64,000 bases of DNA from NCBI RefSeq assembly GCF_001642995.1, contig NZ_LOHS01000094.1, positions 27,831 to 91,830 of the forward strand, given 5' to 3'. Position numbers and translations under genes: made by a program. Below, one piece after another: positions 57,141 to 64,000 of the stretch. Origin of the DNA: Streptomyces jeddahensis (GTDB lineage Bacteria > Actinomycetota > Actinomycetes > Streptomycetales > Streptomycetaceae). Each line of letters opens with the position of its first letter. The first letter of the stretch is position 1. Below the pieces are notes generated by a model. That model ran no database searches, was not told the DNA's origin, and saw only the letters and a program-made list of their open reading frames with translations.

Positions 57141-58466
57141 ATGCGCACGAGTACCCGCGGGTCCCGTCGGCTAGTGGCCCTCGCGGCCGTGGCCGCGCTC
57201 GGTACGGGGCTGCTGGCAGGCTGCGCCGAGGACTCGGAAGGTCCGTCGGACTCTTCTGGCGGCGGTGGCGACGCGAACGGCAAGATCACACTCACGGTCG
57301 GCACCTTCGGCGAGTTCGGCTACAAGCAGGCCGGTCTGTACGACGAGTACATGAAGCTGCACCCCGACATCAACATCAAGGAGAACGTCACCCAGCGCAC
57401 CGACGTGTACTGGCCGAAGACGCTCACCCGCCTGCAGGCCGGTTCGGGTACCGACGACATTCAGGCGATCGAGATCGGCAACATCACCGAGGCCGTGCAG
57501 ACGCAGGCCGAGAAGTTCGTCGACCTCGGCAAGGAGGTCGACAAGTCCCAGTGGCTGGACTGGAAGCTGGCGCAGGCCACCACCAAGGACGGCAAGACGA
57601 TCGGGCTCGGCACCGACATCGGCCCGATGGCCATCTGTTACCGCAAGGACCTCTTCGAGAAGGCCGGCATCGAGACGGACCGCACCAAGCTCGCCGAGCT
57701 GTGGAAGGGCGACTGGTCCAAGTACGTCGGTCTCGGCAAGGAGTACATGAAGAAGGCGCCGAGCGGCACCAAGTTCGTGGACTCCGCCTCCTCCGTCTAC
57801 AACGCGGCGCTCGGCGGTGCGAGCCAGCGGTACTACGACGAGGACGGCAACGTCGTCTGGGACAAGTCCGAGGGCGTGAAGAAGGCCTGGGACGTCGCCA
57901 TGGAGGTGGCGACCAGCGACATGTCGGCGAAGCTGAAGCAGTTCGACAAGCCGTGGGACCAGGGCTACGCCAACGGCACGTTCGCCACGGTGGCCTGCCC
58001 CGCGTGGATGATCGGCTACATCCAGCAGAAGGCCGGTGACTCCGGCAAGGGCAAGTGGGATGTGGCGGCGGCGCCGACCGCGTCCAACTGGGGCGGTTCG
58101 TTCATCGGCGTGCCGACGGCGAGCAAGCACCAGAAGGAGGCCATCGCGCTCGCGAAGTGGCTGACCGCTCCCGAGCAGCAGGCGAAGGTCTTCGCCAAGC
58201 AGGCGACCTTCCCGTCGACCCCGTCTGCGTACGCGAACCTGAAGCCGCTGGCCGCCACCACGGCGTACTTCTCCGACGCGCCGATCACGCAGATCTTCTC
58301 GGACTCGGCGAAGACCATCCCGACGCAGTACTTCGGCGTCAAGGACCAGCCGATCAACACCGCCCTCACCGACATCGGCATCCTGCAGGTCGAGCAGAAG
58401 GGCAAGACGCCTGAGCAGGGCTGGGACGCGGCCAGCAAGGAGATCAAGGACGTGCTCGGCCAGTGA
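57141..58466 (+). CDS. cebE: cellobiose/cellotriose-binding lipoprotein CebE
   Basis: A 441-residue solute-binding lipoprotein. The signal (TRGSRRLVALAAVAALGTGL) ends in the lipobox LAGC with Cys near residue 28, followed by a Ser/Gly linker and a cluster-B type carbohydrate-binding fold: GTFGEFGYKQAGLYDEYMKL near 55, DIQAIEIGNITEAVQ near 110 and ATVACPAWMIGYIQQ near 285. It delivers cello-oligosaccharides to CebF-CebG; the ATPase MsiK is normally encoded elsewhere, and none is here. ATG 57141 has GGAGG five bases ahead; a longer open frame covers the operator and is rejected. Its stop overlaps cebF. Confidence 0.96.
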   Translation: MRTSTRGSRRLVALAAVAALGTGLLAGCAEDSEGPSDSSGGGGDANGKITLTVGTFGEFGYKQAGLYDEYMKLHPDINIKENVTQRTDVYWPKTLTRLQAGSGTDDIQAIEIGNITEAVQTQAEKFVDLGKEVDKSQWLDWKLAQATTKDGKTIGLGTDIGPMAICYRKDLFEKAGIETDRTKLAELWKGDWSKYVGLGKEYMKKAPSGTKFVDSASSVYNAALGGASQRYYDEDGNVVWDKSEGVKKAWDVAMEVATSDMSAKLKQFDKPWDQGYANGTFATVACPAWMIGYIQQKAGDSGKGKWDVAAAPTASNWGGSFIGVPTASKHQKEAIALAKWLTAPEQQAKVFAKQATFPSTPSAYANLKPLAATTAYFSDAPITQIFSDSAKTIPTQYFGVKDQPINTALTDIGILQVEQKGKTPEQGWDAASKEIKDVLGQ

Positions 58467-59491
58467 CCAGCTCCGAGCAGGCTCTCGCGCACCCCGCGTC
58501 GAGCGCCGACGCCGCGCCTGGCAAGCAGCCGGGCGCGGCCCCGGGCGCTCAAGGTCGCGGTACGCCGCCGACGGGCACCGACTCCTGGCGCAGCCGGTTG
58601 TACCGCTGGGACATGAAGGCGTCGCCGTACGCGTTCATCGCCCCCTTCTTCATCATCTTCGGGGCCTTCTCGCTGGTTCCGTTGCTCTACACGGCCTGGT
58701 ACTCGCTGCACAACGTGCAGCTGTCCGCCCTGGACAACCAGACCTGGGCAGGCCTGGACAACTACAGGAACCTGCTGTCCTCGGACTTCTTCTGGAACTC
58801 CCTGTGGGTCACCTTCGTCATCGGCGTGATCTCGACCGTGCCGCAGCTGATGATGGCGATCTGGCTCGCGCACCTGCTCAACTACCGGCTGCGCGGCTCG
58901 GTCGTCTGGCGGGTCGTGATGCTCACCCCGTACGCGACCTCGGTGGCTGCGGCGACGCTGGTGTTCGTGCTGCTGTACTCCTGGGACGGCGGCATGATCA
59001 ACTGGTTGCTCGACTTCGTCGGGGTTGACCCGATCAACTGGCGTGAGTCCGACTGGGGTTCGAGGTTCGCCGTCTCCACGATCGTGATCTGGCGGTGGAC
59101 CGGCTACAACGCGCTGATTTACCTCGCGGCGATGCAGGCGATACCCGCCGACCTCTACGAGTCGGCGGCCCTCGACGGCGCGGGCCGCTGGCAGCAGTTC
59201 CGCCATGTGACGATCCCGATGCTGCGGCCGACGATCCTGTTCACGGTGGTCGTCTCCACGATCGGCGCGACGCAGCTCTTCGGTGAGCCGCTGCTGTTCG
59301 GCGGGGTCAGCGGTTCCAAGGGCGGCTCCGAGCACCAGTACCAGACGCTCGGCCTGTACATGTACGACCAAGGCTGGATCATCGGCAACCTCGGCAAGGC
59401 GTCCGCGATCGCCTGGTCGATGTTCCTGATCCTGCTGATCGTCGCCGTGATCAACATGCTGCTCACCCGACGCCTGAGGAAGTCCCAATGA
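58463..59491 (+). CDS. cebF: cello-oligosaccharide ABC permease CebF
   Basis: A 342-residue inner-membrane permease of the MalF type, six core helices after a disordered Ala/Pro/Gly N-terminus of about 45 residues. The cytoplasmic EAA loop is LYESAALDGAGRWQQFRHVT near residue 235, which docks the MsiK ATPase. The GTG at 58463 overlaps the cebE stop as GTGA. It pairs with CebG to form the channel. Confidence 0.95.
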   Translation: MTSSEQALAHPASSADAAPGKQPGAAPGAQGRGTPPTGTDSWRSRLYRWDMKASPYAFIAPFFIIFGAFSLVPLLYTAWYSLHNVQLSALDNQTWAGLDNYRNLLSSDFFWNSLWVTFVIGVISTVPQLMMAIWLAHLLNYRLRGSVVWRVVMLTPYATSVAAATLVFVLLYSWDGGMINWLLDFVGVDPINWRESDWGSRFAVSTIVIWRWTGYNALIYLAAMQAIPADLYESAALDGAGRWQQFRHVTIPMLRPTILFTVVVSTIGATQLFGEPLLFGGVSGSKGGSEHQYQTLGLYMYDQGWIIGNLGKASAIAWSMFLILLIVAVINMLLTRRLRKSQ

Positions 59492-60402
59492 CCACAAGCG
59501 AACTCACACTCCCTCAGGCGAAGGAGAAAGGTGGCGCGAAGGGCGAACGGGGTTCCCGGCGCCCCCGGGTGATGGGCGCGGGCAAGCAGCTGCACGCGGG
59601 CCCCGTCACCTATGTCGTCCTGACGGTCTTCGCGTTGTTCTCTCTGGCGCCGCTGGTGTGGACGGCGATCGCGGCCTCGCGCACGGACCGGCGGCTCGCG
59701 CAGACGCCGCCTCCGCTGTGGTTCGGCGGGAACCTGTTCAAGAACCTGGAGACCGCGTGGGAGCAGGCGGGGCTCGGCACCGCGATGTTCAACACCACGT
59801 TCGTCGCCGCGACCATCACCGTCGGTACGGTCCTGTTCTCCACGCTCGCCGGTTTCGCCTTCGCCAAGCTGCGGTTCCGGTTCTCGAGCGCGCTGCTGCT
59901 GATCACCATCGGCACGATGATGATCCCGCCGCAGCTGGCCATCGTGCCGCTGTACCTGTGGATGAGCGACCTGGGATGGACCAACCAGCTGCAGACGGTG
60001 ATCCTGCCCACCCTGGTCAGCGCCTTCGGCACGTTCTTCATGCGGCAGTACCTCCTGCAGGCGCTGCCCACCGAGCTGATCGAGGCGGCACGCGTCGACG
60101 GTGCGAGCAGCCTGCGCATCGTGTGGCACGTCGTCTTCCCGGCCGCGCGGCCGGCGATGGCGGTGCTGGGGCTGCTGACCTTCGTGATGGCCTGGAACGA
60201 CTTCCTCTGGCCGATCATCGCGCTGAACCAGCAGAACCCCACCGTGCAGGTCGCCCTCATGCAGCTCGGCACCGGCTACATCCCCGACCAGTCTGTGATC
60301 ATGGCCGGCGCGCTGCTCGGTACTCTGCCGTTGCTGATCGCCTTCCTCCTGTTCGGCAAGCAGATCGTCGGCGGCATCATGCAGGGCGCCATCAAGGGCT
60401 GA
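59488..60402 (+). CDS. cebG: cello-oligosaccharide ABC permease CebG
   Basis: A 304-residue MalG-type permease with six helices and the EAA loop ELIEAARVDGASSLRIVWHV near residue 195. N-terminal residues 1-35 are a polar Lys/Gly-rich extension. ATG 59488 overlaps the cebF stop (ATGA). The final codons AIKG plus stop are part of a 24-base tandem duplication extending downstream. Confidence 0.95.
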   Translation: MTTSELTLPQAKEKGGAKGERGSRRPRVMGAGKQLHAGPVTYVVLTVFALFSLAPLVWTAIAASRTDRRLAQTPPPLWFGGNLFKNLETAWEQAGLGTAMFNTTFVAATITVGTVLFSTLAGFAFAKLRFRFSSALLLITIGTMMIPPQLAIVPLYLWMSDLGWTNQLQTVILPTLVSAFGTFFMRQYLLQALPTELIEAARVDGASSLRIVWHVVFPAARPAMAVLGLLTFVMAWNDFLWPIIALNQQNPTVQVALMQLGTGYIPDQSVIMAGALLGTLPLLIAFLLFGKQIVGGIMQGAIKG

Positions 60403-60430
60403 ACCCTCGCCGCCATCAATGGCTGAACCC
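60388..60430 (+). repeat. tandem duplication across the cebG stop
   Basis: GCCATCAAGGGCTGAACCC at 60388-60406 recurs as GCCATCAATGGCTGAACCC at 60412-60430, 24 bases apart with one change. The first copy holds the real stop codon of cebG; the second is noncoding. Confidence 0.88.
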
Positions 60431-60432
60431 AT

Positions 60433-60460
60433 GGGGCCGGGTCACCGCTGCCCCGGCCCC
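60433..60460 (+). terminator. hairpin after cebG
   Basis: GGGGCCGGG (60433-60441) pairs with CCCGGCCCC (60452-60460). It lies between cebG and bglC and could reduce read-through, giving bglC partly separate expression from its own CebR-controlled promoter. Confidence 0.7.
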
Positions 60461-60527
60461 TAGCCCGCCCCTCTCCCCTCCTCGCCTCTTCCCTCCTTCA
60501 AGACCCGTCGGTCTCCACGACCCCCTA

Positions 60528-60541
60528 TGGGAGCGCTTCCA
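60528..60541. promoter_or_regulatory. CebR operator overlapping the bglC start
   Basis: TGGGAGCGCTTCCA differs from the CebR consensus by one base. Its last base is the A of the bglC ATG, and its GGGAG portion also serves as the ribosome-binding site, so CebR binding covers the translation start region. Confidence 0.9.
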
Positions 60542-61968
60542 TGTCTGAGCCCCTGACCTTCCCGTCCTCCTTCCTCTGGGGAGCCGCCACCTCGGCGTAC
60601 CAGATCGAAGGAGCGGTACGGGAAGACGGCCGCACCCCCTCGATCTGGGACACCTTCTGCCGCACCCCCGGCAAGGTGCTCGGCGGCGACACCGGCGACA
60701 TCGCCGTCGACCACTACCACCGCTACCGCGACGACGTCGCCCTCATGGCGGACCTCGGCCTCACCGCGTACCGCTTCTCGGTGTCCTGGCCGCGTGTGCA
60801 GCCGACCGGCCGCGGCCCCGCCGTCCAGCGCGGCCTCGACTTCTACCGGCGCCTCGTCGACGAGCTGCTCGCGCACGGCATCAAGCCAGCCGTCACGCTC
60901 TACCACTGGGACCTCCCCCAGGAGCTGGAGGACGCGGGCGGCTGGCCGGAGCGCGAGACGGCGTACCGCTTCGCGGAGTACGCGGCTATCGTGGGCGAGG
61001 CCCTCGGCGACCGGGTCGAGCAGTGGATCACGCTCAACGAGCCGTGGTGCAGCGCCTTCCTGGGCTACGGCTCCGGGGTGCACGCCCCCGGGCGCACGGA
61101 CCACGCGGCCGCCCTGGGCGCCGCCCACCACCTCAACCTGGCCCACGGCCTGGGCACGTCCGCGCTGCGCAGCGTGATGCCCGCCCGCAACAGCGTCGCG
61201 GTGAGCCTCAACCCCTCGATGCTGAGGGCGGTCTCGGACGCTCCCGAGGACCTGGACGCCAAGCGGCGCATCGACAACCTCGCCAACGGGATCTTCCACG
61301 GCCCGATGCTGCACGGCGCCTACCCGGAGACCCTGTTCACCGACACGGCCAGCGTCACCGACTGGTCGTTCGTCCAGCAGGGGGACCTCGGCGCCATCCA
61401 CCAGCCGCTGGACGCCCTGGGCCTCAACTACTACTCGCCCACCCTCGTCTCGGCCGCCGAGAACGCCCCCTCCGGGCCGCGCGCGGACGGCCACGGCATC
61501 AGCGACCACTCCCCCTGGCCCGCCGCCGACGACGTGGCCTTCCACCAGACCCCCGGCGACCGCACGGAGATGGGCTGGACCGTCGACCCGACCGGCCTGC
61601 ACGAGCTGATCATGCGCTACACCAACGAGGCACCGGGCCTGCCGATCTACATCACCGAGAACGGCGCCGCCTACGACGACAAGCCCGACCCCGACGGCCG
61701 CGTCCACGACCCGGAGCGCATCGCCTATCTGCACGGCCACCTCTCCGCCGTACGCCAGGCGATCAGCGACGGCGCCGACGTCCGCGGCTACTACCTCTGG
61801 TCCCTGATGGACAACTTCGAGTGGGCATACGGCTACGAGAAGCGGTTCGGCGCGGTGTACGTGGACTACGCGACGCTGGCCCGCACACCGAAGTCGAGCG
61901 CCCGGTGGTACGGCGATGTGGCGAGGACGGGGGCTCTGCCGTCGGAGGGGGCGGGCGGCGGCGCCTAG
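60541..61968 (+). CDS. bglC: intracellular beta-glucosidase BglC (GH1)
   Basis: A 475-residue GH1 enzyme that hydrolyses imported cellobiose and cellotriose to glucose in the cytoplasm. The N-terminal signature FLWGAATSAYQIEGA is near residue 12, the acid/base Glu is in ITLNEPWC near 166, and the nucleophile Glu in IYITENGAAYDD near 371. There is no signal peptide. ATG 60541 overlaps the CebR box. In S. scabies BglC also degrades scopolin and affects thaxtomin induction, so homologues link sugar use to specialised metabolism. Confidence 0.96.
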   Translation: MSEPLTFPSSFLWGAATSAYQIEGAVREDGRTPSIWDTFCRTPGKVLGGDTGDIAVDHYHRYRDDVALMADLGLTAYRFSVSWPRVQPTGRGPAVQRGLDFYRRLVDELLAHGIKPAVTLYHWDLPQELEDAGGWPERETAYRFAEYAAIVGEALGDRVEQWITLNEPWCSAFLGYGSGVHAPGRTDHAAALGAAHHLNLAHGLGTSALRSVMPARNSVAVSLNPSMLRAVSDAPEDLDAKRRIDNLANGIFHGPMLHGAYPETLFTDTASVTDWSFVQQGDLGAIHQPLDALGLNYYSPTLVSAAENAPSGPRADGHGISDHSPWPAADDVAFHQTPGDRTEMGWTVDPTGLHELIMRYTNEAPGLPIYITENGAAYDDKPDPDGRVHDPERIAYLHGHLSAVRQAISDGADVRGYYLWSLMDNFEWAYGYEKRFGAVYVDYATLARTPKSSARWYGDVARTGALPSEGAGGGA

Positions 61969-62020
61969 TCCCGGAGACGGCGGACGGGGCATAGCCACGG
62001 ACGCATAGCCACGGAGGCCC

Positions 62021-62066
62021 CTGGTTGCCCGGATATTCGAGTGCCGATCGGATACCGGGCAACCAG
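62021..62066. repeat. 46-bp hairpin with perfect 12-bp arms
   Basis: CTGGTTGCCCGG (62021-62032) and CCGGGCAACCAG (62055-62066) are perfect inverted repeats. The inner sequence adds a few more pairs (TAT and CGA with a bulged A). It lies 52 bases after bglC and 48 bases before the preferred SDR start. It could be the bglC terminator or an operator for the SDR gene. Confidence 0.8.
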
Positions 62067-62114
62067 AATGGGCCCTCGATGACCGCCGAGACGACACATG
62101 GGGAGCGGACGCGC

Positions 62115-62915
62115 ATGACGGACAGTCAGACCGGTCGCCATCCTGACCAGACCCGCCAGGCTCCCGAACGCCCGCTGGCGCTCGTCACAGGGGCGGGCCG
62201 GTCGGAAGGCATCGCCGCGTCCGTGGCCGAAGGCCTGGCCGAGGCCGGCTGGGACGTGGCGTTCACGTACTGGACGCCGTACGACGAGCGCATGCAGTGG
62301 GGAGCCGAGCCCGAGGCACCCGGCCGGCTCACGAAGCGGCTGGCGGAACTCGGCGCGAGGTCGACGGCGGTCGAGGCCGATCTGAGCGACCCGTCCGCGC
62401 CCGGGGCGCTCTTCGACGCAGTGGAAGGCGCGTTGGGGAAGGTCACCGCACTCGTCCTCTGCCACTGCGAGTCCGTCGACTCGGGGCTCCTCGACACCAC
62501 CGTCGAGAGCTTCGACCTGCACTTCGCGGTCAACACACGCGCAACGTGGCTGCTGATCAGGGAGTACGCGACCAGGTTCCGCGGCCCGCACGGGACCGGC
62601 CGCATCATCGCCCTCACCAGCGACCACACGGTCGGCAACCTCCCGTACGGCGCGAGCAAGGGCGCCCTGGACCGCATCACCCTGGCCGCCGCCCGCGAGC
62701 TCGCCCACCTCGGCGTGACGGCGAACGTGATCAACCCCGGGCCCACGGACACCGGCTGGATGACCGACCAGCTGAAGAGGGACCTGGCACAGGCCACCCC
62801 GCTGGGACGCCTCGGGCTGCCACGGGACTGCGCCAACCTCGTCACGTTCCTCTGCTCGGACCAGGGCGGCTGGATCAACGGCCAGCTGCTGCAGAGCAAC
62901 GGCGGGCTCGCCTAG
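62115..62915 (+). CDS. short-chain dehydrogenase/reductase family oxidoreductase
   Basis: A 266-residue classical-type SDR. The cofactor motif is modified: LALVTGAGRSEGIAASVAEG near residue 20 in place of TGXXXGIG. The catalytic region reads IIALTSDHTVGNLPYGASKG near 170, giving the Ser, Tyr and Lys of the SDR triad, and VNPGPTDTGWM near 210 is typical. The Asn of NAG is replaced by a CHCES stretch near 120. ATG 62115 has GGGGAG eight bases ahead; ATG 62079 would add 12 residues without a ribosome site. Streptomyces homologues are unassigned, and substrate is unknown. Confidence 0.88.
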   Translation: MTDSQTGRHPDQTRQAPERPLALVTGAGRSEGIAASVAEGLAEAGWDVAFTYWTPYDERMQWGAEPEAPGRLTKRLAELGARSTAVEADLSDPSAPGALFDAVEGALGKVTALVLCHCESVDSGLLDTTVESFDLHFAVNTRATWLLIREYATRFRGPHGTGRIIALTSDHTVGNLPYGASKGALDRITLAAARELAHLGVTANVINPGPTDTGWMTDQLKRDLAQATPLGRLGLPRDCANLVTFLCSDQGGWINGQLLQSNGGLA

Positions 62916-62921
62916 CCGACC

Positions 62922-63001
62922 GGCCTCGGATGCATCCGGCCCCGGATGCATCCGGCCCCGGACGTGTGCGGCCCCGGACGTATGCGGCCCCGGACGTATG
63001 C
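62922..63001. repeat. five tandem 16-bp repeats
   Basis: Units CGGCCTCGGATGCATC, CGGCCCCGGATGCATC, CGGCCCCGGACGTGTG, CGGCCCCGGACGTATG and CGGCCCCGGACGTATG run without gaps from 62922 to 63001, filling the space between the convergent SDR and spermidine-synthase-like genes. Confidence 0.93.
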
Positions 63002-63011
63002 GGAGCGCCGC

Positions 63012-63887
63012 TCAGCGGAAGACGGACGGCGGCGGCGCAGGTGACGCGACGGCGCTGGCGTCCGTCACCGCGGCCGCTCCCCCGGTGAAGTCGGCGAGGG
63101 TCCGTCCGTGCTCGACCCGCCCGGGATGCGGGTCGCTCGCGGCGCGCCGGGTCAGCTCCGCGACGGGCAGGGGCAGGCTGGAGGCGACGAGCACGGCGTT
63201 CCCGAAGCGCTTGCCGCGCAGCACGGTCGGGTCGGCGACGAGCGCGAGCTCGGGGAAGACGGCCGCGGCCGTCGCGATCTGGCCGCGCAGATGGGCGAGC
63301 GGCGGCCCGTCGGCGAGATTGGCGGCGTACCAACCGCCCGGTCCGAGGACCCTGCGCACCTCGTGCAGGAACTCGGTGCTGGTGAGGTGGGCGGGCGTGC
63401 GGGCGCCGCTGAACACGTCTGCGATCACCACGTCGGCCCAGCCGTCAGGGATCTTGGCGAGCACGGCGCGGGCGTCCGCGGAGCGCACCCGGATACGGGC
63501 GCCGGGATCCAACGGCAGCTCGCCACGGACCAGTTGGACGAGGGCCGCGTCGCGCTCGGCTATCTGCTGGGTGGAGCGGGGGCGGGTGGCGGCGACGTAA
63601 CGTGCGAGCGTGAAGGCGCCCCCGCCGAGATGCACGGCCTGCACCGGCTTCCCCGGCGGCGCGACGAGATCGATGACGTGGCCGAGCCTGCGCTGGTACT
63701 CGAAGGCGAGGTACGCGGGATCGTCGAGGTCGACGTGCGACTGCGGGGCCCCGTCGACGAGCAGCGTCCAGCCCCGTACGCGGTCCGGGTCGGGTATCAG
63801 CTCGGCGAGCCCACCGTCGACCTCGGCCACGACGGCCGCCACGGCATCCCGCCGCCCCCTCGCCTTCTTACCTTTTGCCCGCGCCAC
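63012..63887 (-). CDS. spermidine-synthase-like protein (SAM-dependent methyltransferase fold)
   Basis: A 291-residue protein with the Rossmann fold of polyamine aminopropyltransferases. A short beta domain (WTLLVDGAPQSHVDLDDPAY near 40) precedes VQAVHLGGGAFTLARYVAAT near 80, the SAM/decarboxy-SAM loop, and DVVIADVFSGARTPAHLTS near 150, whose Asp aligns with the catalytic Asp of spermidine synthases. Actinobacterial members of this group are often not true spermidine synthases. GTG 63887 lies six bases after GATAAT (63899-63894), so a leaderless mRNA is likely. Convergent with the SDR gene. Confidence 0.82.
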   Translation of the reverse strand: MARAKGKKARGRRDAVAAVVAEVDGGLAELIPDPDRVRGWTLLVDGAPQSHVDLDDPAYLAFEYQRRLGHVIDLVAPPGKPVQAVHLGGGAFTLARYVAATRPRSTQQIAERDAALVQLVRGELPLDPGARIRVRSADARAVLAKIPDGWADVVIADVFSGARTPAHLTSTEFLHEVRRVLGPGGWYAANLADGPPLAHLRGQIATAAAVFPELALVADPTVLRGKRFGNAVLVASSLPLPVAELTRRAASDPHPGRVEHGRTLADFTGGAAAVTDASAVASPAPPPSVFR

Positions 63888-64000
63888 GTGCTCATTATCG
63901 GATGCCTGGGGGCGGGGGGCCTCGCGCAGGGGCCCCACATCTGGTGCCGCGGAGCGGCAGGAAGCCGGTTGCCGCGGAGCGGCAAGAAGGGGCGTGCGGG
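63888..64000. other. window end: leader of the spermidine-synthase-like gene and paired hairpins
   Basis: GATAAT at 63894-63899 (minus strand) is a likely -10. TGCCGC-GGA-GCGGCA occurs twice, at 63945-63959 and 63970-63984, 25 bases apart, each a small hairpin. No coding sequence is supported here. Confidence 0.6.

Noticed and set aside
63945..63984. Paired TGCCGCGGAGCGGCA hairpins as a gene-specific operator
   Set aside because: Could equally be the terminator of a gene outside the window; too little flanking sequence to decide.

Overview
This is a high-GC actinomycete chromosome segment, almost certainly Streptomyces. It carries strong third-position G/C bias, many GTG starts, 4-base start/stop overlaps, a TTA codon in adpA, and a gene order that matches from memory the S. 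coelicolor chromosome core around SCO2774 to SCO2798 (leucine catabolism, desEF-desABCD, glmS2, adpA-ornA-tRNA-His, cebR-cebEFG-bglC). The left ~23 kb is more accessory in character.

Layout. 1-9.6 kb: a minus-strand operon of a TIM-barrel isomerase, a DUF993 protein and a Gfo/Idh/MocA dehydrogenase, divergent from a LacI-type repressor. A further TIM-barrel isomerase lies beyond an apparent insertion island that holds an orphan antitoxin with a truncated PIN toxin, a MarR-GNAT fusion and an IS607-type element (serine recombinase plus TnpB-like protein). 9.6-13.2 kb: a 5'-truncated ABC-2-like membrane protein gene facing its MarR repressor, then a divergent EamA exporter/LysR pair. 13.2-23.5 kb: secreted GH3 enzyme, lipoprotein, S28 peptidase, small secreted protein, a double-length fused ABC exporter and a phytase-esterase-like secreted protein. 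23.6-29.8 kb: TPP-dependent decarboxylase-like enzyme, ureohydrolase and Na+/solute symporter, divergent from a PucR regulator; this looks like a guanidino-compound catabolic unit. 29.9-33.7 kb: putative phosphatase, acyl-CoA thioesterase II, acyl-CoA dehydrogenase and a TetR repressor. 33.8-39.7 kb: methylcrotonyl-CoA carboxylase beta and alpha, HMG-CoA lyase and acyl-CoA dehydrogenase, i.e. leucine/isovalerate breakdown to acetoacetate and acetyl-CoA. 39.8-47.2 kb: the desferrioxamine system with two DmdR-type iron boxes. 47.3-52.6 kb: secreted metallophosphoesterase, a small conserved protein, GlmS, an acetate-transporter-like membrane protein and a universal stress protein. 52.6-55.5 kb: long adpA leader, adpA, oligoribonuclease, tRNA-His. 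55.6-62 kb: cellobiose/cellotriose regulon with CebR boxes upstream of cebE and overlapping the bglC start. 62-64 kb: an SDR oxidoreductase and a spermidine-synthase-like methyltransferase-fold protein.

The window combines nutrient sensing (CebR, DmdR boxes, LacI, PucR, TetR) with the central developmental activator AdpA. The CebR/bglC system links uptake of cello-oligosaccharides to intracellular hydrolysis, and the des genes make and take back the hydroxamate siderophore. No rRNA, CRISPR array or phage was seen. The least explained items are the TnpB-like protein with an abnormal RuvC-III/zinc region, the DUF993 operon, the ureohydrolase/TPP-enzyme pair, a cluster of local tandem duplications at gene ends, and several perfect palindromes without an assigned regulator.
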